A stretch of 13,866 nt of DNA from Lachnospiraceae bacterium. GTDB lineage: Bacteria > Bacillota > Clostridia > Lachnospirales > Lachnospiraceae. The DNA lies in assembly GCA_900770345.1 (NCBI GenBank), contig CAAGKF010000137.1, positions 1-13,866 of the forward strand, written 5' to 3'. Under the pieces are notes generated by a model that saw only the letters and a list, made by a program, of their open reading frames with translations, was not told the DNA's origin and did not search any database. The translations under genes were made by a program, and so were the position numbers. Shown here in pieces: positions 5,478 to 13,638 of the stretch. How positions within the stretch are numbered: position 1 is the first letter of the stretch; every line of letters starts with the position of its first letter.

Positions 5478-8400
5478 ATGGCGACCTATCAGATCTACGA
5501 ACTCTCTGCCCGGGCGGTGATGAGCTATGCCGCGGAGAAAGACGGCGTCTACACCTTTGCTCTGAACCGCAGCGCCACCGAGCACTGCAAGGTACCGGGT
5601 GCCAAACACGAGCAGGACAGCTGCGCCATGTTCCACCAGATGATGTACCAACTTCATGGAAAGAGCTGGAAGGAGCGTGGTAAGGAGAAAGTCACGGCTC
5701 TCTCCGATGTACTGTTCTATATGGACTTCGCCGGAATCTTCGACCGGCGTGGAACCGGAAAGACGCAGCAGGCCCGCCGGGAGAAGGCCAGAGACATGTT
5801 CCGTCCCGAGGGGATCACCCTGGACTTCGGCAGTGGCCCACACCGCTATGTGGCTTTTGAGCGCTCCGCCAGCATGAGTCGCCAGTCCCGTCTCTCCTTT
5901 ATCCGGGAGGATCTGTATGAACCGATACGCCAACGTATCATGCTGAATATGGAACTGAGTCGCTGCCAGCTCAGCAAACTCTACGCCTACAACGGTCTCA
6001 TGTTCTCCAGCGGAACTCGGGTGGACGGCATCCGCATCGACAAAAATCACCGGGTCATTGTTATAGACAATCCAACCAAGAGAGTGGAGCGAGCCCCTGT
6101 CATCACCCTGCGGGAAGGCAGAGAGCCGGGAACCTTCTACCGAGCAGATACACTGGAAGATCTGGAGATCACCTGCTTTGACGGTGTGGGCCTCATCTCC
6201 AAAGAGTACGCCGATATGGTGGACAAGGCCTGCTGCGGCAGCCACACCCACACCTCCTTCCAGATCCGTATGCCCTACATCAAGGGAATGCTCCATCAGG
6301 TGGATTTCAAGGACTTTTTGAAGAGAAGCGGTACCCAGAGCATCGTGGACATCTGGGGCAAGGCGCATCCTGTTCGCAGTGTGGACATCATCCTCACTCG
6401 TAGTCAGTTCAAGGCCTACGGCTGGCTACGGGAGAACGGTATAACCTGGGAGGACTACTGGGACGCCTTTCGGGACTACAACCACGCCCTGTACATCACC
6501 AACCTTAGTAAGACGGAGCCGGAGAAGCTGGTGGAACTAAACTACCAATTCCTCTCCACCCTCTCCATCCAGCCGGAGGAGTTCCGCCCCGCCGACCTGC
6601 CGGAAGGCTGGGACCACAGTCCGGAGGACGATCCCCGGCAGTGGCTGACCAAGGCCACCGAGACGGCCTACTATAACTTTCGTGCCAATGAAGCATATCA
6701 GCAGGAATACTTTCGCCGGGGCCTGAGCCAACCCAAGGGGAGCCGCGCGCACATCATGGCCCGGGTGCTTGAGAAGAATCCCAAGTTTGTCCGGGAACCT
6801 ACCTATACCGAGCAGCTGGACGGACAGGCACGGAAAATTCTCAAGGGTTATGCCGTGGGCCGTCTGCTGGTACCAGGGGACAACCGTTTTCTCTCTGGCG
6901 ATCTGCTGGAGCTGCTGCGGCGGCTGATTGCGCCCCGCATGTTTCAGATGCCCGGTGAGCGAGACTTCTGCAATCAGGTGATGAGAGACTTCTTTGCGGA
7001 GGACAGTTTCTTTGCTCCGGGCGCGGCCTATGACCACGAGGACAGCTGTACTCTGTTGCGCAATCCCCACATCGCCCGGAACGAAGAATTGCAGCTGTCG
7101 GTGTATCCAGGGGGAGACGCACTGCGCCAGCATTACCTGGGCCACCTCACCGATGTGGTCATGGTGTCCGCCGACAGTTTGGCTGCGGAGCGGCTGGGAG
7201 GCGCGGACTACGACGGCGACCTCATCAAGACCATTGCCGATCCTATTCTGAACCGATGTGTGAAGCGGAACTATGACTACGAAGTCCACCAGCAGCTTTC
7301 CAACAACGCCAACCTGCCCCTGCTGAAGATCCCCGCTCTGTCTGCGCCCAAGTCTGACGCCAACGACTGGCAGGCCCGGTTTCAGACGGTGGGGAACACC
7401 TTTGCCGCACGCATCGGACAGATCTGCAACGCCGCCCTGAACCGCAGCGTCATCGCCTACAACGAGCTCGCTGACCCGGAGGAGCGCAAGCGGTGCCGCC
7501 GGGACTTAGAAGCCCTGGCCATTTACAGCGGACTGGAGATCGACGCGGCCAAGACAGGTGTACGGCCCAATCTGGATGAATTTCTCAGCAGGAAAAGCGT
7601 GAAGCGTACTCCCTTCCTCCAGTACAAATATCTGGTGGAGCGGGCGGAGGAGCGCCGCCGTGCTTGGTACGAGCCTACCCACCGAGAGCGGTTGGAGACT
7701 TTCTTTGCCGGGATCGACTGGGACACGGTGGACTCCCCGGTGGAGCGTTTGCCCTGGCTGGCCCGCCAGCTGGAGCGCAATACGCCGAAGGTTCAGGAGA
7801 AGCCAGCGAAGGACAGTGAGCTGTTCGTCTTTGCCCAGGAACGAAGTTGGAAGGAACATCTGGACCAAAACATTCTTTCTTCTGTCTCTGCCTTGCTGTG
7901 GGACTACGAGCACTGTCTCTCCCGCATTCGGGCCTGCTGTGCCCCCGCCAAGGGACAGAAGCGAAAAACGGACATCGACCGCATCCTCTACGCCAGAGGA
8001 CAGGAGGAGGTCTACGACAGCGACGAGCTGTACGCATTCTTCCAGCAGATTTCTCCGGAGAGTATTACCACCCTGCGGCAAGAAATTGTGGACCGGCAGT
8101 GGCACCTGATGACAGAAGCACAGAGAGAAACATTCCTGCGGGAGTGGCTACCGGAGGGTGCGGACTACTACGATTTGCTGACCGACTTCCGCCACGGCGG
8201 TTTCCGTATGCTGGGAGATTTGGTCTGCGATGTCGACGATCTGGAGTCAGCCCGGGAACGGAAGCAGCTCCGCCGCCCGGCGGACCCTCCGGCTTTCCAG
8301 AAGATGATGGAGGCCTACCTGTCTGCCCCCTTCAGCGGCAATGAGCGGGCCGTGGTGTCCAAGGTCTGCCGCAAGCTGTTGAATAAGATTATCCGTCCCA

Positions 8401-8507
8401 GCCTGGCGGTGCCCTATGTGGTGGCCCTGGGTAAACGGAACCTGCTGTGGGACCTGCTGCCGGACCACATTGAGGAACATGTGCTGGAGGTGGATCATGC
8501 TGAATGA
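5478..8507 (+). CDS. RNAi-type (QDE-1/YonO-like) two-barrel RNA polymerase homologue
   Basis: The 1009-residue product has the hallmarks of the cellular RNA-dependent RNA polymerase family, whose catalytic core is a pair of double-psi beta-barrels shared with the beta/beta-prime subunits of cellular RNA polymerase. GADYDGD at residues 575-581 gives the metal-binding Asp577, Asp579 and Asp581 (DbDGD motif). It is preceded by LLRNP (526-530) and a strand GHLTDVVMVS (555-564), in the order expected for the catalytic barrel. Downstream, ARIGQICNAALN (644-655) and EIDAAKTG (687-694) match the conserved helix and the 'VDxxKTG' block of eukaryotic RdRPs. About 170 N-terminal and 300 C-terminal residues are unassigned. 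GGAGG lies 7 bases before the ATG. YonO of phage SPbeta, a member of this superfamily, is a DNA-dependent RNA polymerase, so template type cannot be told from sequence. The next gene overlaps it by 11 bases. Confidence 0.85.
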   Translation: MATYQIYELSARAVMSYAAEKDGVYTFALNRSATEHCKVPGAKHEQDSCAMFHQMMYQLHGKSWKERGKEKVTALSDVLFYMDFAGIFDRRGTGKTQQARREKARDMFRPEGITLDFGSGPHRYVAFERSASMSRQSRLSFIREDLYEPIRQRIMLNMELSRCQLSKLYAYNGLMFSSGTRVDGIRIDKNHRVIVIDNPTKRVERAPVITLREGREPGTFYRADTLEDLEITCFDGVGLISKEYADMVDKACCGSHTHTSFQIRMPYIKGMLHQVDFKDFLKRSGTQSIVDIWGKAHPVRSVDIILTRSQFKAYGWLRENGITWEDYWDAFRDYNHALYITNLSKTEPEKLVELNYQFLSTLSIQPEEFRPADLPEGWDHSPEDDPRQWLTKATETAYYNFRANEAYQQEYFRRGLSQPKGSRAHIMARVLEKNPKFVREPTYTEQLDGQARKILKGYAVGRLLVPGDNRFLSGDLLELLRRLIAPRMFQMPGERDFCNQVMRDFFAEDSFFAPGAAYDHEDSCTLLRNPHIARNEELQLSVYPGGDALRQHYLGHLTDVVMVSADSLAAERLGGADYDGDLIKTIADPILNRCVKRNYDYEVHQQLSNNANLPLLKIPALSAPKSDANDWQARFQTVGNTFAARIGQICNAALNRSVIAYNELADPEERKRCRRDLEALAIYSGLEIDAAKTGVRPNLDEFLSRKSVKRTPFLQYKYLVERAEERRRAWYEPTHRERLETFFAGIDWDTVDSPVERLPWLARQLERNTPKVQEKPAKDSELFVFAQERSWKEHLDQNILSSVSALLWDYEHCLSRIRACCAPAKGQKRKTDIDRILYARGQEEVYDSDELYAFFQQISPESITTLRQEIVDRQWHLMTEAQRETFLREWLPEGADYYDLLTDFRHGGFRMLGDLVCDVDDLESARERKQLRRPADPPAFQKMMEAYLSAPFSGNERAVVSKVCRKLLNKIIRPSLAVPYVVALGKRNLLWDLLPDHIEEHVLEVDHAE

Positions 8508-9369
8508 GTGGAAGGAATTTCAGGCATACACCGGTGCAGTAAACTACACCGCTCGGAACAAGCAGGACACCACCTATCTGGGCCGGTTCACCTTTGACAC
8601 TATTCTGGACTTTGAAGGGCTCAACCGGGTGCTGACCATCCTGGCAAGAGGATTTCTGTTTCATAATGAGGATGGCAGCCCAGCCGAATCGCCCAGGGAA
8701 CGAATCGACTATGCCAAGCGAGGCCTGTGCGCCTGGAGCAGTGTGCCAAGCAGCAAAAAAGCCACGCCCCGGGAGGCGTGGCAGTTCGGCAGTGATTTTG
8801 GGGAACTCCATTCAGAATTTCCCGGCCTTGTGGAGGAAAACGGCAGCGGATGGTTTCATAGGCATGTGCATCGGGTAGCGGAATATGTGCGGGAAAATTC
8901 CGAGCGGGTATCCAGCAGCGCCCGGAAGAAGTGTGCTGCCATTGAGAAAGGCTTTGACCATGCCTGGCGGGACAAGGTGATCCAAATGCAGATCCCCCTG
9001 TTCGCTCCCACCACCAAGGGGCAGTGGGGACTGCGGTTTGACAGCTTTCTGGCGCTGGCTCTGGAGCTGGGGCCGCTCCGGGCTGAAGAGCCGGAATTGC
9101 CGACTGCGTTGGTGGAGCAGCTCCGCTACCTCACGCCCAAGGGAGTTCCCATGGAGATGGTCACAACGCTGGCAGCCTACTACCTCGCCAACAAGCCGGA
9201 GGATTCCGATTGGGTAGTACTGCCGGTGACCAACTTCGACGCATACTTCGGCACCACCAGCTTTGGGCGGAAGTATCTCAAGCAGATCCCGGCGACGATT
9301 TTGGAGCGCTCGGAGACCGGATTCGGGCTGTGCCGGTACCGGCTGGGTGAAGGCGTCGTAATCGAGTAG
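8497..9369 (+). CDS. Hypothetical protein, 290 aa, translationally coupled to the polymerase-like gene
   Basis: I do not recognise this family. The ATG at 8497 lies inside the end of the polymerase-like gene (11-base overlap), with GGAGG (8486-8490) 6 bases upstream. Such coupling suggests the two products work together or are needed in fixed ratio. The protein is soluble, rich in aromatic residues and mixed in charge, with no signal peptide, membrane span or cysteine cluster. The middle (FHRHVHRVAEYVRENSERVSSSARKKC) is basic and helical. The C-terminus (WVVLPVTNFDAYFGTTSFGRKYLKQIP) has the look of a compact domain, possibly nucleic-acid binding; that is a guess. A minus-strand terminator is embedded in its coding sequence at 8755-8782. 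Confidence 0.8.
   Translation: MLNEWKEFQAYTGAVNYTARNKQDTTYLGRFTFDTILDFEGLNRVLTILARGFLFHNEDGSPAESPRERIDYAKRGLCAWSSVPSSKKATPREAWQFGSDFGELHSEFPGLVEENGSGWFHRHVHRVAEYVRENSERVSSSARKKCAAIEKGFDHAWRDKVIQMQIPLFAPTTKGQWGLRFDSFLALALELGPLRAEEPELPTALVEQLRYLTPKGVPMEMVTTLAAYYLANKPEDSDWVVLPVTNFDAYFGTTSFGRKYLKQIPATILERSETGFGLCRYRLGEGVVIE
8755..8782 (-). terminator. Terminator for antisense transcripts, embedded in coding sequence
   Basis: GCCACGCC (8761-8768) pairs perfectly with GGCGTGGC (8775-8782) around a 6-base loop. On the minus strand the stem is followed directly by six T residues (8760-8755). It could stop transcripts coming leftward from the convergent gene at 9376-9666. On the plus strand it merely encodes KKATPREAW and has no T run. 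Confidence 0.6.
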
Positions 9370-9375
9370 ATAGAA

Positions 9376-9666
9376 TCAGGCATCCATCTCCGTTTCTTCC
9401 GCTGGAGATGGATGCCTGTCCATATCAAAATGATTCAGTTCATATACCAGTTCCCAAGCCAACTTGAACCCACAAAGGAAACTGTCCACAGAGCGTTCCT
9501 CTGCAATTAGGCCCTGTGCATCCATGATTCGGAGCACCAGTTTTCTCTCGGGTTTTTCCATGCGCTCGATGAGTTGCCGGTGACAAGTTACGATTTCCTG
9601 CTCGGCTTCCTCCATAGGCAGCGGAGTGTAAAATCTATCATACAGTAGTTTCAGTGTGTTGTTCAT
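9376..9666 (-). CDS. Small DUF6809-like protein, 96 aa
   Basis: The 96-residue product (MNNTLKLLYDRFYTPLP...) is acidic and helical. Near its end it carries DSFLCGFKLAWELVYEL, resembling the FxxGFxLGxxLxxE end of the DUF6809 small proteins that are common in clostridial mobile elements; the assignment is from memory of the family pattern. AAGGAGG (9675-9681) sits 8 bases before the ATG at 9666, which fixes the start; the open frame continues to 9726 without a better signal. The gene converges on the 290-residue gene, with stops 6 bases apart. Its function is unknown. Confidence 0.7.
   Translation of the reverse strand: MNNTLKLLYDRFYTPLPMEEAEQEIVTCHRQLIERMEKPERKLVLRIMDAQGLIAEERSVDSFLCGFKLAWELVYELNHFDMDRHPSPAEETEMDA
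9378..9417. repeat. 14-bp dyad between convergent genes
   Basis: A perfect 14-bp inverted repeat (9378-9391 with 9404-9417) with a 12-base loop lies at the meeting point of two convergent genes. It encodes the last residues of the minus-strand gene. No T run follows in either direction, so it is a weak terminator candidate or an mRNA-stabilising 3' hairpin for either transcript. Confidence 0.55.
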
Positions 9667-9798
9667 ATGCCTCGCCTCCTTGTAGCAAGACACAATAGCA
9701 CACATCGAAGGAGATAGCCACCACAAAATTTACAACAAACAAAGCCTGCTGTACTGCTTGACAGATCCTAAAGTCATTGTCTGGCAGTGATGGCCATA

Positions 9799-11283
9799 TC
9801 ACTTTGCAAAAATAACCTCCTCGTTCATAATGCGAAGGGCCTCTTGCTCCAACTTGTAGGCCTCATATCTCTTGGCGTTCGATTCTAATGCGAGAGAGTT
9901 AATTTGTTGCTGCACATCCTGATGACGTAACAGCGGAATAGGAATTTGCCGAACATGATCGTCATCAATCTCATCAACCACAGAGCCATATGTATAGCGG
10001 GTAATCAATGTGCGGCCATAGTCAGATGCCAGAAAAATATAAAGGTATCCAGCAATATCTTTATTGGCAGGCACAACACGGATTATATGCTGATTTGCTG
10101 TCCAGCCATCCCAGTGTTTTCCAACAAGCGCTACTCTTCCAATCGTACCGCTACAAGTTATGAGGGTCATATTTTCTTTCAATTCAAGTTGTTGTGCAAT
10201 GCGGTCGCCATGATGGACATTGGAAAGATATTTCTTATTTGATGGGTCCAATTCTCCCAACTGCTTTCCACCTATAAAAATTCGACCATATCCTTCTTCT
10301 ACATAGACACGCTTAAATCTGCCTGGTAGAATGACTGATCTGCTTATCCGGCTGTCGCCTACGACTGTTACTTCGGCGGCGTTCTCTTTGAGGTGGGCAA
10401 CAATCGCATCTACCGCCGGAACATGGTAGGAAGCATCAAGCCGCAGATTCATATTGCTTAGTTTTACATTGAATGTGCTCACAGGGGCAGCCACTTTTTG
10501 AAATTCATGTATGGCTGGCAGGTGAAGTTCTGCTATCATCAGGCTTGTAGCCTTATCAATCATTTCATTGGACTCGTCCCGCAAAGCATAGGAGCGTGCA
10601 ATCAAATTATGGATACGCTGCCGCAACTCCACAGGAGCATTGGGAACTGGGATTTCCGCTAAGTGGTCCGGCTCAACATGAGTAATTACTGAACCATAGC
10701 CATTTGTTTGTAAAATTAAACTGCCCACCTTTGATTTGAGATAGGTATAAACATATCCCAAGTCATATTCTTTTTTGAAAGTAACACGAATTACATCATC
10801 AGAAAAGACACAACCGGCCAAGGTTTTTGACACATATGAGATATTGCCTATTGTACCGCTGCGCGTCAGCAATAATGTGTTTTCCTTTAAGCGCAGTTCA
10901 TCCATATCACAATCTGCCAACCGAGATATATGCTTTTCTGGAACGGGATAGAGATCGGTCATCTGTGAGGGAAGATAAAACCCCTCTCCATATGGTTTAT
11001 CACACCATATTCTCTTAAGTCGGCTTCGCTGCATCCAACCAGGGTAATAGGCAGTTTCGATTAAGCCATTATCACCATAGAGGATAACAGTTCCATATTT
11101 TCCTTTGTAAACACTCTCCCTTACTTGCTTAGCCTCCACATCGAAAACACTCGCCTCGAGGCGTTTTCCTCGGCTAACTACGTCAGACAAACTAACAGAA
11201 CACCACTTTACTGGCGATTCTTGAACTTCTATTTTGGGCTGTGAGGTAACCTCCAGCTGAAGCGCCAAATTACTGCTTACCAT
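9799..11283 (-). CDS. DNA specificity subunit with two target-recognition domains (HsdS/BcgIB type)
   Basis: This 494-residue subunit would choose the DNA sequence recognised by the R-M complex. It has two similar halves. The first half has LLLTRSGTIGNISYV and the second has LITCSGTIGRVALV, each the conserved end of a target-recognition domain, followed by YGSVI/YGSVV and IPVP/IPIP motifs and a helical spacer (ELRQRIHNLIARSYALRDE; DVQQQINSLALESNAKRYE). Two full TRDs imply a bipartite target. AGGAGG (11291-11296) lies 7 bases before the ATG at 11283, which overlaps the stop of the upstream methyltransferase gene by 7 bases; an in-frame ATG at 11307 is less likely. It is the last gene of the operon and shares the operon's AT-rich composition. 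Confidence 0.9.
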   Translation of the reverse strand: MVSSNLALQLEVTSQPKIEVQESPVKWCSVSLSDVVSRGKRLEASVFDVEAKQVRESVYKGKYGTVILYGDNGLIETAYYPGWMQRSRLKRIWCDKPYGEGFYLPSQMTDLYPVPEKHISRLADCDMDELRLKENTLLLTRSGTIGNISYVSKTLAGCVFSDDVIRVTFKKEYDLGYVYTYLKSKVGSLILQTNGYGSVITHVEPDHLAEIPVPNAPVELRQRIHNLIARSYALRDESNEMIDKATSLMIAELHLPAIHEFQKVAAPVSTFNVKLSNMNLRLDASYHVPAVDAIVAHLKENAAEVTVVGDSRISRSVILPGRFKRVYVEEGYGRIFIGGKQLGELDPSNKKYLSNVHHGDRIAQQLELKENMTLITCSGTIGRVALVGKHWDGWTANQHIIRVVPANKDIAGYLYIFLASDYGRTLITRYTYGSVVDEIDDDHVRQIPIPLLRHQDVQQQINSLALESNAKRYEAYKLEQEALRIMNEEVIFAK

Positions 11284-13298
11284 GACACTCCCTCCTGCCG
11301 TTTCCATTCTACAAAAATAGCAGGTACATCAGTTGTTTGGTCATCTTCGACCTTTTTCTTTTGTTGGTGGGCAACGGTGCGATCCCCTTCTCCGGTTTCA
11401 CCCAATACAAGCACACTGTCATTGTCAGGAATAAGGATTTCATTGCCTTCTTTATCACGCTTGAAAATAGGGTTACCTCGCTTATCATGTCCGACCTTTT
11501 CGACCATGGCCATAAAAATGTTGTAATCGGCCATGGTCCCAGTCTTTTCTTCTATATCTTTTTGTTCCTGTGTCTTTTTTTGTAGGAACAAAACAGATGT
11601 CTGAGTTCCATTTCGAGGCTGGAAGGTATCAACATGTAAGTCTATACTTGCAATAATGCGATGATTTTTAATCATCCACTCGCGGATATAACCAAGTCCA
11701 GGGGAACCAAGGATAGAATCAGGTAACACAATTCCCATTCTACCACCGGGAAGCAAAAACTGAGTACAACGCTCGATAAAAAGAATTTCGGGTGGTACTG
11801 ATGACTGTAAACGATCAGTCATTGTCCATGTACCGCTCTTTTTATTATTTTCCCAAATATGTGCCAGTTCAAATTGTTCAAGAACAGCCTTGTCTTTAAT
11901 GGGAATCTTGCTGCCGAACGGCGGGTTTGTCACAATTACATTAAAGAAAGCAATGGTATTGTGATTCCTAATTTCTGCCTTTTTAATGCCTAATGCATCT
12001 GCCAGTCTGCTTTTAAACTCGTCCGACCACTCGTGGGGAGGCAGGAGAGAGTTTGTTTGGAGAATATTGCCGCTACCATCGTTGTTCATCACCATGTTCA
12101 TCTTGGTAGCTTTAACAAGGTCAGGGTTGATATCAAATCCAAAGAAATTTGTGGAGGCCATTTCAGATATCTTGTCCTGAAATGCTCTAATGCAATCAGC
12201 ATCCCATTCTTTCTTAGAGAGACCAACTTGTTCAGAAAATTGCTTTTCCAACTGGTCAATCACATGGGTCATAGCAGTAACCAGAAAACCGCCCGTTCCA
12301 CAAGAACTATCCAGCACCCGTTCATCAATCTTGGGATTAATCATTTCGACTACCATTTTCATGACATTACGGGGCGTAAAAAATTCTCCGCGGTCACCAC
12401 GTAAGTTTGCTCCAACTATCTCCTCATAAGCTTTGCCTTTAATGTCGATGTTCGTATTAAGTAGGCTGTACCGTTGTAACTCACTTACTATATACGCCAA
12501 ACTGCGAGGTGTCAGTTTAATTTCGTCATTGGCATCAAAAATCTTTCCGTGCCGTTTCTTTACCTTTTCGAAAATCTTAGAAATACGTTTTTGCACAGTT
12601 AACTGACCATCTGGATTGGAACGTTCTTCAGAGGTAGTATAGAACTCCAATGGATTTGGGATATTTCTTTCATCCTCAATTTTACAGAAAATAACCTTCA
12701 GTAGTTCAAAAAATGCGGGCTGCTTCTGCATCCCATCGTTTACATAGATGTGGTTGTGGCATGTCTTAAATACGAACAGAAGATTATCATCTGAGGCATT
12801 TCTAAGGCTTTTTCTGCTTGGTCTATTAACATCATCCAGATTACCATCTGCTGCGGGAATATCATTATATTCCATGAAGCAAATGTTTCCAGCCTCATCC
12901 AGATATTTACGAAACACAAATTTTTGAATACTATTTGTCCACATGCCCCATTCGCAATTAGGGCAAACAGACATATAAGATTGCAACTGAGCAATGCCGT
13001 CTTTTGCGTTTCTGGCATCAACAGTTTCTTTCTTACATTCAATGATCAGCTTGATTGTCGATTGTGTTTGCTCCTCACAATCTTTTTCCCAGATTACAAT
13101 GTCAGCTCTCGGTTTGTTAGAACCTACCTGTAGAGTATACTCGATTTTGATCTGGGACGGTAAATACTTATGCTCATTTACCAGGCGCTTTTCGATGGTC
13201 TGACGTACATATTCTTCAGGGGTATCATTCCGGAACTTCCCGTCAATATAATCACAAATTTTCCCATCAGGAATAACAATTACTTTTGGTTCAGCCAT
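11277..13298 (-). CDS. Fused restriction nuclease and N6-adenine methyltransferase (BcgI-like RM subunit)
   Basis: This 673-residue protein joins both enzymatic activities of a restriction-modification system. The N-terminal 150 residues form an HsdR-N-type PD-(D/E)xK nuclease (PRAD with Asp66; IIECKK with Glu87 and Lys89). A linker of about 150 residues follows. The methyltransferase has GDRGEFFTPRNV (301-312), motif I DSSCGTGGF (330-338) and catalytic NPPF (458-461), typical of N6-adenine methylation. There is no helicase/translocase and no room for one, unlike type I HsdR. The ATG at 13298 is chosen because GGAGAG stands 7 bases before it. It overlaps the end of the regulator gene by 8 bases. 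With the two-TRD subunit downstream this fits type IIB enzymes such as BcgI, which cut on both sides of the site. Confidence 0.88.
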   Translation of the reverse strand: MAEPKVIVIPDGKICDYIDGKFRNDTPEEYVRQTIEKRLVNEHKYLPSQIKIEYTLQVGSNKPRADIVIWEKDCEEQTQSTIKLIIECKKETVDARNAKDGIAQLQSYMSVCPNCEWGMWTNSIQKFVFRKYLDEAGNICFMEYNDIPAADGNLDDVNRPSRKSLRNASDDNLLFVFKTCHNHIYVNDGMQKQPAFFELLKVIFCKIEDERNIPNPLEFYTTSEERSNPDGQLTVQKRISKIFEKVKKRHGKIFDANDEIKLTPRSLAYIVSELQRYSLLNTNIDIKGKAYEEIVGANLRGDRGEFFTPRNVMKMVVEMINPKIDERVLDSSCGTGGFLVTAMTHVIDQLEKQFSEQVGLSKKEWDADCIRAFQDKISEMASTNFFGFDINPDLVKATKMNMVMNNDGSGNILQTNSLLPPHEWSDEFKSRLADALGIKKAEIRNHNTIAFFNVIVTNPPFGSKIPIKDKAVLEQFELAHIWENNKKSGTWTMTDRLQSSVPPEILFIERCTQFLLPGGRMGIVLPDSILGSPGLGYIREWMIKNHRIIASIDLHVDTFQPRNGTQTSVLFLQKKTQEQKDIEEKTGTMADYNIFMAMVEKVGHDKRGNPIFKRDKEGNEILIPDNDSVLVLGETGEGDRTVAHQQKKKVEDDQTTDVPAIFVEWKRQEGVSW

Positions 13299-13548
13299 TG
13301 TCGTTCTCTCCATTTCTATCGTGCGGGTGGACATAGCGGATTATATCCGACAAATCACAGTTCAGCGCATAGCAGATACGAGCAAGAACATCAAGATCGG
13401 GTCTTTTTATATTATTCTTACAATATGAATTCAACTGCGTCCGTTGCAAATTTGCTTTGTCTGAAAGCTGATTTTTACTAATTCCGTTTACCCTTAAATA
13501 ATCGGCAAGGACAATATCGAAATGTCCATAATCAAACGGTTCACTCAT
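13291..13548 (-). CDS. XRE-family regulator (probable controller of the R-M operon)
   Basis: This 85-residue Cro/C1-type helix-turn-helix protein has its HTH at about residues 22-45 (ISKNQLSDKANLQRTQLNSYCKN) and the usual helical continuation (RPDLDVLARICYALNCDLSDII). It is the first gene of the R-M operon and overlaps the methyltransferase start by 8 bases. Such C proteins time restriction after methylation when a system enters a new host; that role here is inferred. GGGGGA (13556-13561) precedes the ATG at 13548 by 7 bases. Confidence 0.88.
   Translation of the reverse strand: MSEPFDYGHFDIVLADYLRVNGISKNQLSDKANLQRTQLNSYCKNNIKRPDLDVLARICYALNCDLSDIIRYVHPHDRNGENDNG
13342..13352. promoter_or_regulatory. 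TATATCCGACA motif, internal copy (possible operator)
   Basis: This 11-base sequence recurs in inverted orientation at 13616-13626. Here it is part of a short palindrome, CGGAT-TAT-ATCCG (13337-13349), inside the regulator gene and close to the methyltransferase start. Confidence 0.35.
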
Positions 13549-13569
13549 AACATCATCCCCCAGTTAAAA

Positions 13570-13597
13570 ATTATATCTCAAAAAGCGGATATGTACA
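13570..13597 (-). promoter_or_regulatory. Promoter of the R-M operon
   Basis: On the minus strand TGTACA (13597-13592) and a consensus TATAAT (13575-13570) are 16 bases apart. Transcription would begin near 13563, about 15 bases before the regulator ATG. CGGATAT occurs at 13586-13592, overlapping the -35 element, and again 33 bases away at 13619-13625, which would suit repression or activation by the HTH protein. Confidence 0.65.
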
Positions 13598-13615
13598 GTT
13601 GTAATTATTTGCAGG

Positions 13616-13626
13616 TGTCGGATATA
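13616..13626. promoter_or_regulatory. TATATCCGACA motif, upstream copy (possible operator)
   Basis: This inverted 11-base match to 13342-13352 contains a CGGATAT half-site. It lies upstream of the R-M promoter, three helical turns from the CGGATAT that overlaps the -35 element. Confidence 0.35.
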
Positions 13627-13638
13627 GAACCGTTAAAA

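Noticed and set aside
5356..5478. N-terminal extension of the RepA-like protein to 5478
   Set aside because: It would run through the leader hairpin and the divergent promoter; GGAGG before 5355 gives a better start.
5445..6368. Minus-strand open frame (307 codons) opposite the polymerase-like gene
   Set aside because: Antisense shadow with no ribosome binding site of note; it also crosses the plus-strand promoter region.
6537..8105. Minus-strand open frames opposite the middle of the polymerase-like gene
   Set aside because: They overlap the conserved DYDGD and KTG coding blocks on the other strand, and their composition is typical of antisense shadows.
11277..13298. Ordinary type I HsdM
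   Set aside because: The N-terminal PD-(D/E)xK nuclease domain (PRAD, IECKK) and the absence of a helicase gene make a fused BcgI-like enzyme more likely.
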